Below, piece by piece: positions 36,418 to 46,165 of a DNA stretch of 57,536 nt. Source of the DNA: Pseudomonas lactucae (lineage in GTDB: Bacteria; Pseudomonadota; Gammaproteobacteria; Pseudomonadales; Pseudomonadaceae); contig NZ_JAFHKI010000038.1 of assembly GCF_016937615.1 (NCBI RefSeq), positions 1-57,536 on the forward strand, written 5' to 3'. Positions within the stretch are counted from its first letter, which is position 1, and each line of letters opens with the position of its first letter. The notes under the pieces are model-generated. The model ran no database searches, had not been told where the DNA came from, and saw only the letters and a list, made by a program, of their open reading frames with translations. The position numbers were made by a program, and so were the translations under genes.

Positions 36418-38715
36418 ATGGCACCCAATTCCACTCGCTTGCTTCGCCGCCTCAACCCCTACTGCGCCCAGGCATTGAGTGCAGCGGCCTCGCTGTGCCA
36501 AAACCGTGCGCATGCACAGATCACCATTGAACACTGGCTGCTCAAGTTGCTGGGGCAGGGAGACGGTGACCTGACCGTGATCGCGCGTCGTTACGAGTGG
36601 AATATGGAGACGCTGTGGTACGGGTTGCTAGAGCATATCGACCGTCTGCCACGAAGCGTACAGAGCAAGCCGCAGCTGTCGGAGCCGTTGCAGCAATTGA
36701 TCAAGAACGCCTGGTTGCGTGCCTCGCTGGACGACAACAATGACAGCCTGCGCTCTGTCCACCTGCTGAGCGCGTTGATGGAAACGCCCAGCTTACTGGT
36801 GTGTGAAGCCGCCTGGCCTTTGCTCAGCCTCAGTGAGGTTCAGTTGCAGCGCCTCTTGGTGTTATTGGATCAATCGTCCGAAGAGCGCCCCGAGGTGCAA
36901 GCTTCAGCCGCGTCGGACAGCCCCGCAACGTCTTCAGGTGAACCCGTCATATTCCCACCCAGCGCAACGAAAAAAGTGGAGGCGTTGCAGGCGGTGCTGG
37001 ATAGGTTCACCCATGACCTCACAGCCAAGGCAGCGCAAGGGCAGATCGACCCGGTGTTTGGCCGTGACGACGAAATCCGCCAGGTCATCGACGTCCTCAG
37101 CCGCCGTCGCAAAAACAACCCAATTCTGGTGGGCGAGCCCGGTGTCGGCAAAACAGCACTGGTCGAAGGCCTGGCGTTGAGCATCGCCCACGGCGCGGTG
37201 CCGGACAGTCTCAAATCGGTCAGCGTACGTACCCTTGACCTGGGATTGTTGCAAGCGGGTGCTGGCGTCAAAGGCGAGTTCGAACAACGGCTGAAAAACG
37301 TGATCGACGCCGTGCAGCAGTCCGAACAACCCGTGCTGTTGTTCATTGACGAGGCCCACACTCTGATCGGCGCCGGCAACCAGGCTGGTGGCGCCGACGC
37401 AGCCAACCTGCTCAAGCCCGCCTTGGCCCGCGGTGAGCTGCGCACCATCGCTGCGACCACTTGGAGCGAGTACAAACAGTATTTTGAGCGCGACGCGGCT
37501 TTGGAAAGGCGCTTCCAGATGGTTAAGGTCGATGAGCCGGACGATGCCAACGCCAGCCTGATGTTGCGCGGCCTCAAAGGGCGCTACGCCACCCATCACG
37601 GCGTGCACATTCAAGATGCGGCCGTGCAGGCTGCGGTCAGCCTGTCGCGGCGCTACCTCACCGGTCGCCAACTGCCCGACAAAGCCGTCGACCTGCTGGA
37701 CACCGCCAGCGCCCGCGTGCGTATGAGCCTGGACTGCGAACCGCAGGCGTTGATCCGCCTGAGTGCCCGGCAAGTGGCCCTGGCACTGGAGGGCCAGGCG
37801 CTGGAACAGGATCAGCGCCTCGGCGGCCACGGCGCCGATGAGCGTCTGGCGGTGATCGCCGAACAACACGCCGAACTGCAACGCCAATATATCGCTCTGG
37901 AGCAGCAATACCGGCAAGAACTTGACCTGACCCAGCAACTGATCGATGCGCGTCAGGCGCAGCCGCCGCAACGCGAGACCTGCGCGCAGTTGCAACGGCA
38001 GTTGAGCGATGTCCAGGGCAACCAGCCGCTGCTGTCGCTGGATGTCGACGCGCGTAGCGTGGCCGAAGTCATTGCCGATTGGACCGGGGTGCCCCTGGGC
38101 AGCTTGCTCAAGGACGAACAGACCAATCTGCTGATGCTGGAGCAGCAGTTAGGCGAGCGTGTCATCGGGCAGGCGCCGGCCCTGAGCGCCATGGCCCAGC
38201 GCCTACGCGCAGCCAAGACCGGCCTCACCGATGACAAGGCACCGCTGGGCGTGTTCCTGCTGGTCGGCACCAGTGGCGTGGGCAAAACCGAAACCGCCTT
38301 GGCCCTGGCCGACAGCCTGTTCGGTGGCGAAAAATCGCTGATCACCCTCAACTTTTCCGAATACCAGGAAGCCCACACCGTCAGCCAACTCAAAGGCTCA
38401 CCGCCCGGCTATGTCGGTTACGGCCAGGGCGGTGTGCTCACCGAAGCCGTGCGCCAACGGCCCTACAGCGTTGTGCTGCTCGACGAGGTGGAAAAGGCCC
38501 ATCGCGACGTACTCAGTTTGTTTTACCAGGTCTTCGATCGCGGCTTTATGCGCGATGGCGAAGGGCGCGAAATCGACTTTTGCAATACCGTCATTCTCAT
38601 GACCTCCAACCTCGGCAGCGACCTGCTGCAAACCTGTTTGCAGGAACAGCCGCTACCCGTTTACAGCCACTGCCAGCGATGCGTCCTTACCTGCAACAGA
38701 ACTGGTCGGAGTTGA
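36418..38715 (+). pseudogene. tssH: T6SS sheath-disassembly ATPase TssH (ClpV), C-terminal part lost
   Basis: Reads as ClpV for about 745 residues: N-terminal Clp repeat domain, first Walker A GEPGVGKTALV at about 239, Walker B LLFIDEAHTLIG, a short middle coiled coil typical of ClpV, second Walker A GTSGVGKTETALAL at about 617, VVLLDEVEKAHRD, and sensor-1 MTSNLGSDLL. After EQPLP (about 38660) similarity stops and some 20 unrelated residues follow. Intact ClpV proteins have roughly 110 more residues with sensor-2 and the small C-terminal domain needed for hexamer function. The missing part was removed together with the start of tssA by a deletion. Confidence 0.92.
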
Positions 38716-39407
38716 TCGAGCAGGTCGAGCGGATTTATGCCGAGGGGGTGAACCATTTCTGGCTCGACCTGCAGTGGTACCTGTATCAGGCCCTGAGCAA
38801 GCAGCCCGCGCCGCAGGATCGCTGGGCCGATATCGCCAAGCGTGACCTGGGCATGTTCCTTGAGCGCCTGCCGGGCCTGGAAGTGCTGTGCTGGAGTGAC
38901 GGCAGCCCCTTCGCCGATGAGACCACCCGCGAGTGGATTGCCCAGCACGTCAGCGGCAACCAACCCCAGCAATGGTTACCCGTGCCTGCAATGACAGCGC
39001 CCACTGGCGATACCGACATCCTGTCCCTGGAAGGCGAGGCCGTCGCCCAGGCCGACAGCGACGGCGTGGACCAGGCGCTGGCTTGGCTGGCCGCGCGTCC
39101 GGGTATTCATACCGGGCGCCAACGCTGGCTGCTGCGCCTGCTGATGGCGCGCGTTGCCGAGCAATATGCCAAAAGCGATCTGGCCATCCATCTGTTGGCA
39201 GAGCTGGACGCTACCGCACAACGCCAGGCCTTGGCCGAGTGGGAGCCCGAGCTGAATTTCGAGGTCAAGGCGCGCCTGCTCAAACTGCTGCGGGTGAAAG
39301 CCCAGCGCAACGACGCCGACAAACCCACTCTGGCGCGGCGCATGGAAGCCCTGCTGGCGGCATTGGTGGCCATCGATCCGGTACGCGCCGCAGTGCTCTG
39401 CGGCTAA
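38661..39407 (+). pseudogene. tssA: T6SS TssA, 3' fragment fused behind the tssH remnant
   Basis: From about RLQPLPAMRPYL onward this is the C-terminal (VasJ-type) half of TssA: QQNWSELIEQVERIYAEGVN, HFWLDLQWYLYQALSKQ, LERLPGLEVLCWSDGSPFAD and the helical end DKPTLARRMEALLAALVAID. The N-terminal ImpA_N domain (about 200-250 residues) is absent. An internal ATG at 38679 could still give a 242-residue product, but it would lack the part that binds the baseplate and membrane complex. The fragment is in a different frame from tssH. Confidence 0.88.
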
Positions 39408-39431
39408 CCCTCCAATATCAGGATTCTTTCT

Positions 39432-41201
39432 GTGAGCATGGACAATCTGACACTGCGCTACTTCGATTCCGAAATGCGCTATCTGCGCGAGGCCGGCAAG
39501 GAGTTCGCGGACGCGTTCCCGGATCGGGCCGCGCAGCTCAACCTGGACAAACCGGGCGCGCAGGATCCCTATGTGGAGCGCCTGTTCGAGGGTTTCGCCT
39601 TTCTGATGGGCCGTCTGCGGGAGAAACTCGATGATGACCTGCCGGAGCTGACCGAGGGGCTGGTCAGCCTGTTGTGGCCGCATTACCTGCGCACGATCCC
39701 ATCGCTGTCGGTCGTTGAGCTGATGCCCGACCTTGCGCAGATGAAGCGCAGCGAGTTGATCGCCCAGGGCTTTGAGGTGCTGTCGCAACCCATCGGCTCG
39801 CAACGCACCCGTTGCCGTTACACCACCACCCAGGACGTGACCCTGCGACCGCTGGCGTTGGAGTCGGTGGGGCGCGGTCATGAAATGGATGGTCGCTCAG
39901 TGTTGCGCCTGCGCTTTGCCTGTGGGGCGTTGACGGACTGGAGCCTGATCGATCTCAGCCGTTTGCCGCTGTACCTGAATGCCGATGCGCCGCTGGCCAG
40001 CGCGTTGCATCAGGCGCTGACCCTGAATGCGCAAGCGATGTATGTGCGCTGGTCCGGACAGACCGAACGTCAGCCACTGACCGCGCATTTTGCGCCCAAG
40101 GGGTTTGCCGATGAAGACCGGCTGTGGCCCAAGGGTGACAGTGCCTTCAGCGGTTACCAACTGTTGCTGGAGTATTTCAGCTTTCGTGAAAAATTCATGT
40201 TCGTGACCTTGTGTGGCTTGGAGCAGTTGAAGATTGCACCCGGTACCGCCTGGTTCGAGCTTGAAGTGGTGTTGCGGGAGCCTTGGCCGACCAATTTCGA
40301 CTTGAACAGCGAACACATCCGCCTGCACGCGGTACCGGTGATTAATTTGTTTGCGCTGGAGGCCGACCCGCTGACCCTGGCGCCCTTGCAAACCGACTAC
40401 TTGCTGCGCCCCATGCGCCTGCAGGACGGCCATACGGAGATCTATTCGGTGGACCGGGTCACCGCGTCGAGGAATGCCGAGCGCCAGGACTACGTGCCGT
40501 TCACCAGCTTTCGCCACAAGGGCGGCATGCTGCGCGACGAGGCCCCGGAACGTTACTTTCATACGCGCCTGAAGCGCGCGGCGAATGGCCTGCATGACAC
40601 CTGGCTGATTCTGGGCGGCGAGGGCTTCGACAAGGACCGCCTGCGCGAACGTGAAAGTCTTTCCTTGCGCTTGACCGGCACCCACGGCCAGTTGCCGCGC
40701 AAGGCGCTGCAAAGCACCTTGCTCGATACGCTGGTGCAGTCCACCCAGTCCGGTTTGCGCGTGCGCAACCTGTGTGCGCCGACCTTGCCGTGCTACCCGC
40801 CGAACCGCGACCGCTTTCACTGGCGGGTGCTCAGTCACCTGGGCTCGAACTTCCTGCCGATGCTCGACAATGCCGAGGTGCTGCGCGGCACCTTGGCGCT
40901 GTACGACTGGACCGGCAGCGAACTCAATCGCCGGCGTCTGGCGGCGGTTGTCGAGGTCAAACATTATTTGGTGCAGCGTTTTGAGAAAGGCTTTCTGCTG
41001 CGCGGGGTGGATATCGAAATCACCCTGGATGCCAATGGCTTCTCAGGGGAGGGCGACATCAGCCTGTTCGGCGAGATGCTCAATCGCTTCTTCTCCTTGT
41101 ATGCCGACATTCATTTGTACACCCAGCTCACGCTGATCCTGCAACCTACTGGAAAGTGCCTGCGATGGAACGAGAACCACAGTCAGCGAATTCCCGGCTG
41201 A
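39432..41201 (+). CDS. tssF: T6SS baseplate protein TssF
   Basis: A 589-residue protein of the VasA/ImpG family, apparently complete. The N-terminus DNLTLRYFDSEMRYLREAGK and the C-terminus LTLILQPTGKCLRWNENHSQ are both typical, with LPCYPPNRDRFHWRVLSHLG near residue 460. A GTG start at 39432 has AGGA nine bases upstream; an ATG at 39438 is the alternative. TssF joins TssG and TssE in the baseplate wedge. It overlaps the tssG remnant by 37 bases. Confidence 0.94.
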   Translation: MSMDNLTLRYFDSEMRYLREAGKEFADAFPDRAAQLNLDKPGAQDPYVERLFEGFAFLMGRLREKLDDDLPELTEGLVSLLWPHYLRTIPSLSVVELMPDLAQMKRSELIAQGFEVLSQPIGSQRTRCRYTTTQDVTLRPLALESVGRGHEMDGRSVLRLRFACGALTDWSLIDLSRLPLYLNADAPLASALHQALTLNAQAMYVRWSGQTERQPLTAHFAPKGFADEDRLWPKGDSAFSGYQLLLEYFSFREKFMFVTLCGLEQLKIAPGTAWFELEVVLREPWPTNFDLNSEHIRLHAVPVINLFALEADPLTLAPLQTDYLLRPMRLQDGHTEIYSVDRVTASRNAERQDYVPFTSFRHKGGMLRDEAPERYFHTRLKRAANGLHDTWLILGGEGFDKDRLRERESLSLRLTGTHGQLPRKALQSTLLDTLVQSTQSGLRVRNLCAPTLPCYPPNRDRFHWRVLSHLGSNFLPMLDNAEVLRGTLALYDWTGSELNRRRLAAVVEVKHYLVQRFEKGFLLRGVDIEITLDANGFSGEGDISLFGEMLNRFFSLYADIHLYTQLTLILQPTGKCLRWNENHSQRIPG

Positions 41202-41430
41202 AAGCCGGCGGTCTGCTCGACGCCCTGCAGGGCCAGGTGGCCGAGGCAACCTGTACCGCTTTTGCCAGTTGCTGGAACAGGCATTGCCCGATCACCCGCC
41301 CTTGGGCAGTACCGCGCACCCGGCCGATGACGCCGTGCGCTTTCGGCCCGATCCGGGCATGGGCTTTCCGGCCAGCGAGTTGAAGTCGATTGAAACCGAT
41401 GAGGCTCATCCGGAACAGCCGGCGACGATA
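41165..41430 (+). pseudogene. tssG: T6SS TssG, frameshifted and truncated
   Basis: Starts as TssG (MEREPQSANSRLKAGGLLDA), shifts frame near 41245, then continues as NLYRFCQLLEQALPDHPPLG and FPASELKSIETDEAHPEQP. A single missing G in GAGGCAAC would restore the frame (GAGGGCAAC, Glu-Gly-Asn). After about 41430 the TssG sequence ends; the usual length is over 300 residues, so more than two thirds of the gene is gone. The following bases belong to the 3' end of a gene on the other strand. Confidence 0.85.
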
Positions 41431-44400
41431 CCAATACTTGCCCCTGCCAGTGCGAGGCACGGTGCGTGTTACGCCGAAAAACAGCGCCTCGGCCAGACGC
41501 GACCCGATCACGCTGCGATGCACCTGCAACAGATTCTGCGCCGGTTGCCCTTCGGTTGAGACAAAGCCCACATAACGTTGGTCGGTTCGTTTCAGGTGCC
41601 CGGCGGTGAATTCCGCGAGGGGCGCCTGTTCCGTGCGGTAGTGAAAGTGCGCGTAGGCCAGCGGCGTGCGGTCGTTGTCGCGGATCAGGTATTCCTGCAG
41701 GTAGTCGCCGTCGCGGCGCAGTTTGACCCGGCCTTCGATCTTTACGATTTCGATTTCGCCTTGCTCCTTGAGGTACTGAATTCGCGAAGCTTGCGGCGGG
41801 TTTCGCTTGATGATTTCAATGCGCAGAAGGCGGCCTTCTTCCGTCAAGGCGGTTGCCGTGGTTTCCAGGTCATTGAGCTGGCTCGCTTCCCGGGCGCTGG
41901 CGGGTTTTCCGCGTTGATCAATGGCTTGGCGCAGTTTGCTGGCCTTCTCGCGTGCGTTTGCGGCAATCCGGGTCAATTCTTCTTCGACCGTAATGGGCGA
42001 ATTGGAGGCCAGGGCTATCCTGCCGGCCTCATTGATCGCGTCCCGAGCGCGTTCCAACAGAATATCGGCATCGCCCATCAGGCTTTTTACACTGCGCGCA
42101 GGTGCATGGGGGCGTGGCGCTTGCGCGCAAATTTCTTCCCATACTCCGGTCTCTTCGCTGGCTTTGAAGGTTCCCAGTCGCTGATGGTCAATGGGCTCTT
42201 CGACGTCGACGATGTCTGCGTCCTGCTCCGGTGTGCGCTCGCGTACCTGTCCCCTGAACACTTGTTTGTTACGGGTCACGATCAAGCGTTGCCGCGAGCC
42301 TGAAGGGCGCCGGGTGGGTGCCTTGGCAGTGGGTTCCTGGGCTTGCTCTTTGAGCAGTTGTGCCTGTGCCTGTTCGGCTTCCTCGCGCACGTCGGTGATC
42401 AAGCGCTCCAACTGCTCGAAAACGTTGAGGTCGAACAGGTCGGAGGACGGCGCGCCGACAAAGTCGAGGCGGTCCTGGATGGCGGTGTACTGTTTGATCA
42501 CCTCTCCCAGCAGTTCGATGCGCTTGTCGCGTGGCAGCTCGTCTGCCGCCAACAGATTGCCGTGCGTCAGTACTTCGCGGATCAACAAGTCCAACGTCTT
42601 TGAGAGAGGGTCGTAGTTTTCATATTCGGCGCCGATCGGAGGCCGCTTGAGCATCAGGATCTGATAGTTTTCGATCAACTTGGTGCGCCAATTCATCGGC
42701 GTTCCGATCATTTTTGCCATTTCATCCGGCGGATAGGCGGCGGGGTCGTAGCTGGGAATCGACGACCGTTCATGCAGACGCGCCTGTTCCTTAAGACTCA
42801 ATTCAAGCAGTTGCCGGTTGAACCGGGCTGCGGTGTTCGTATGTTCGAAGATGGCCTGGTGAGCAGGCAGGACGACGGCATCGTCAGTGGCCGCCAGATC
42901 GTTTATCCAGCCTTCGAACACCTCCTTGGAGGCCCTGGCGGCGTTGCGCGCGATCACCTGCAGGGCGATTTGCTGGCGCAGGTTGCTCACCATGTCATCC
43001 AGTTGTTCGATCAGTTCGGTGTTGAATTGGTTGATCGGCTGGTTTTCATGTTTACGCTTGAGCGCCTCCAATAGCGTGACCTGGCAGCGCTCCTGCTCCT
43101 GCTGTGCCTGTTCGTAGCGTTGGAAGCCGTAGCCGAAGCGTGGATGCTCGGGGTTATCGCGGATCGCGCTGTAAACCTTGAAAGCGGCCTCCAGGCTGCG
43201 TTCAGACTGGACCAGCTCGGCGCGGGCACGCTGATAGTCCTGGTCCAGCATCTGATTGCGGCGCTGGATATCGGCGCGACTGGGCAGCTGTCTGCTTCGG
43301 CGCATGCCGCCGAGCAAGCGCAGGCGCAGATCGAACGACCACACCCCGTTGCCATCGCTTTTGACCCAAGGCCCCAGGCGCGCGTGTTGGTGAATATCGA
43401 TGACACGAAAGCCGTCTTCCACCGCTGTGACCGGATACAACTCCTTATCGATGTGCGCGTGCAGGTAATACCGCTGCTCACGGGTGAACACTCGGTACAG
43501 GCCCTTGGTTGGGCCTTTTGTCTCGACAAAAGCGGGCTGCACCGGGTTGCGTTGAAACGCCATCGCGTTTTCCGCACGCCAACGGAAGGTTGCCAGGTTT
43601 TCGCGCTGGGACTTCGACAACGTGGCCGTGGCACTGGACCAGGAAGGCGTGCAGATCGGGCTGATCTCCTTCGGCGGTACCGCGCGCATCAACGCATTGC
43701 CCTCCAACTGCAGCGTATTGTGCGCCGGCACCGCTCCGATCTCTGCCGACACCCGGTGCGGCTTGGCCGGCGCGATGCCCAGGCGTTCGTCCAGCGTGGC
43801 GACGTGGTGCAGCAACAGGCCGGCCAGTGACGAAATAAACTCTGCGCTGGTGGCGGCCGCATCCTGTGCCTGGCCCGACACCAGCGCCTGGGTGCTGCGC
43901 ATCAGTTGGACCAGCCACCCGGTGGTCGCCAGTGGCCCTCGCAGCAGCGGCAGCACGGTATTGAACACCTGCCAGAGATCGTTGCGAAACGCGGCCCAGC
44001 GCTGTGCCTGGGTCGACACTGCTTGTTGCCTGGCCTTGGCCACCAGCGCCTTGGCATTTTCCTTGAACACATGCTGCAGAAAGTCCCCGGCCACCTGTTC
44101 ATCACTGAGCAGTGCCGGGGATGAAGCGGTAGACGGGCTGTGTTCATCGCCTTGCAGTTGGCGCTGAGTATGAGGACTGAGAAAGCCGCCGTTGCCAAAC
44201 AGCACGCGCGAAGGTTCATCAAGGCTGTTCAGTACCGCGATATTCAACGGTGTCCCCGTTTGTGCGATGGCGTCCAGCACGCCTTGCCGGGAGGCGAATG
44301 CTTGAAGGATCTGCGGCCCGCCGGGGCGATAGAGAATATGCGGCGAGTTGGCCGCATTGGCCGCACCGATCAGGAACATATTGGCGGCCACGCGCGCGCG

Positions 44401-46087
44401 GGCACCGGCGTGCAACAGAAAGGCCAATGGCCGGGCGACGACGGGGCGGTGGTCGCTGACCCGTTGCGCGGCCGTCTGCGGGTCCAGCAACGCGCGCAGC
44501 GTTTTGAAGCTCTCCCAAGTGAACCCGGCGCGCCCGCGCAGCAGGTGTTCCAACGCCAGCAATGGGAGCTGCACACGGGCATGGTCATGAAACAGCTGCT
44601 GCCGGCGGCGCACGTCGGTGCTGTCACCGGTGAGGGTTTGCTCAAGAAAAGCCGGGTAGTGTTGGCCGATATCGACCTGTTCGATCAAGGTCTTGAGGTA
44701 ATCAGTCGTAAGCCACCAATCCGGCACATAGCCGGGCTCCTTGAGGTTCTTGATCTCGGCGTGGGCGTAGGACGACGTAAAGGGATTATCCAGCGCCCAC
44801 TCCGTCAGACTGCGTTCGGTGATGTGTGTCCAGCCGACGGTTCCGCCCTGGGTGCGGGTGATTGCAACCGCGTAATCGTCCGGATTGATCGCCACTTCCT
44901 GTGGGTAGTCCCGCGCCATCTGTTTTTGCAGGGCTTTGCGTGTGTAGACGCTGATCGTGTCCACGCCATCGAGGTAATCGGCCCCGGCTGACGCGCGTTC
45001 CACTTCGGCCAATTTATCCAGCCACTGGCTGTAGATCCGGCGTAATTCTGGCCTGGCGCCCTGCAACCAGGCCGGTAAGCGGGACTCGTCAAGCTCGGCA
45101 TGGGGTGAGTCGGGCGGTGAGAACCAAGCATCGGGCGCCGTCAAGGTATTGAACAGTTGTTTGTAATAGCCCACCGAAGGGAAGCTGGACCAACTGATCT
45201 GCGCCACGTCGCGCAATTGCTTTTCCAGCAGCGTTTGGGCCAGCCGGTCGAACACATCACCGTCCGGTTCGAACACCGCCCAGCGTATGCCCTCGCCGGA
45301 GCGGTGATCGCTCATGTAGCGCGGTAGCAAAGGTGCCACGTTATTGAGCGAATCGAGGCTGAGCAAACTCCCGTCCGGGCTATAGAGGTAGTAGGCTTCA
45401 CGGCCTTGCCAGCGGCGTTTGAGCAGTAACAGGGTCAGCCATTCTCCCGGTCCCGGACCGCTCACGGCGTGTATCAGGAACACGGGGTACTGGTCGGGTC
45501 CGGCAGCAGTATCACGTTCTTCCCGCGTGGGATACAGGTCGCCGAGCACACGCCGCGAGTGTTCGATGCTGAGCGGCGGCACCTGTGGCGCTTTTTTCAG
45601 GCACAGGTTCAGGTGTTTGGACACGCTGCGCCAGCGACTGCTCAAGGGGTCGACCAGTGTGGCCGGTTCACTCCAATAATCGGCCAGGCGCTGCTGAAAA
45701 CGCGCGACCAACAACGGTCCGGTCTGGTTGATCAATTGCGCCAGGTCATTGATCGTCATCGCGCTGCTCAGCGCCTTGGGAATTGTGCCGCTGACATTGA
45801 GGACAACGTGACGGTCGGGCGCGTAGTGGACCGCTTCGCCCCGCATGACGCGTTTGATCAGCGCATCCGCCGCCGAGCGGATCTGCGTGTAGCCGCCGGT
45901 GCTGTCTTTGATGGGTTGCCCAATGGCCAGGTTGGCGGCGCAACGCCTGGGAGGCGAAGCGTTGGTTCAAACCCTGCTGAAGCAGGGCATTGGCGACGTC
46001 TTCCAGGCCGGGTCTGTCAGCGAATACTTTTTGCAGGTAAGCCTGCGACAGGACGCGTTGATCGGCGGGCGCGGGGTGGGCGTTCAT
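41431..46087 (-). pseudogene. Giant toxin-like protein (DUF6543/dermonecrotic toxin domain type), frameshifted near the start
   Basis: A reading frame of about 1470 codons (from 45846 down to about 41431) preceded by an N-terminal piece in another frame: MNAHPAPADQRVLSQAYLQK at 46087 runs to about 45940, where one extra base shifts the frame; joined, the text continues AANLAIGQPIKDSTGGYTQI. The joined N-terminus and the segments YPVFLIHAVSGPGPGEWLTL and LAYAHFHYRTEQAPLAEFTA recall the very large DUF6543 proteins of fluorescent pseudomonads, which are suspected toxins. Long helical regions fill the middle. At the 3' end the frame runs on through antisense tssG to 41146, so the natural C-terminus is probably lost. 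No catalytic motif is recognised. Confidence 0.7.
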
Positions 46088-46165
46088 GGTGGGGTCTTCT
46101 CGGGCAAAGACCGCAACCTAGAGCAACGAACGCCCGCCCCGGCGGTAAACAATAACCTCCACTAA

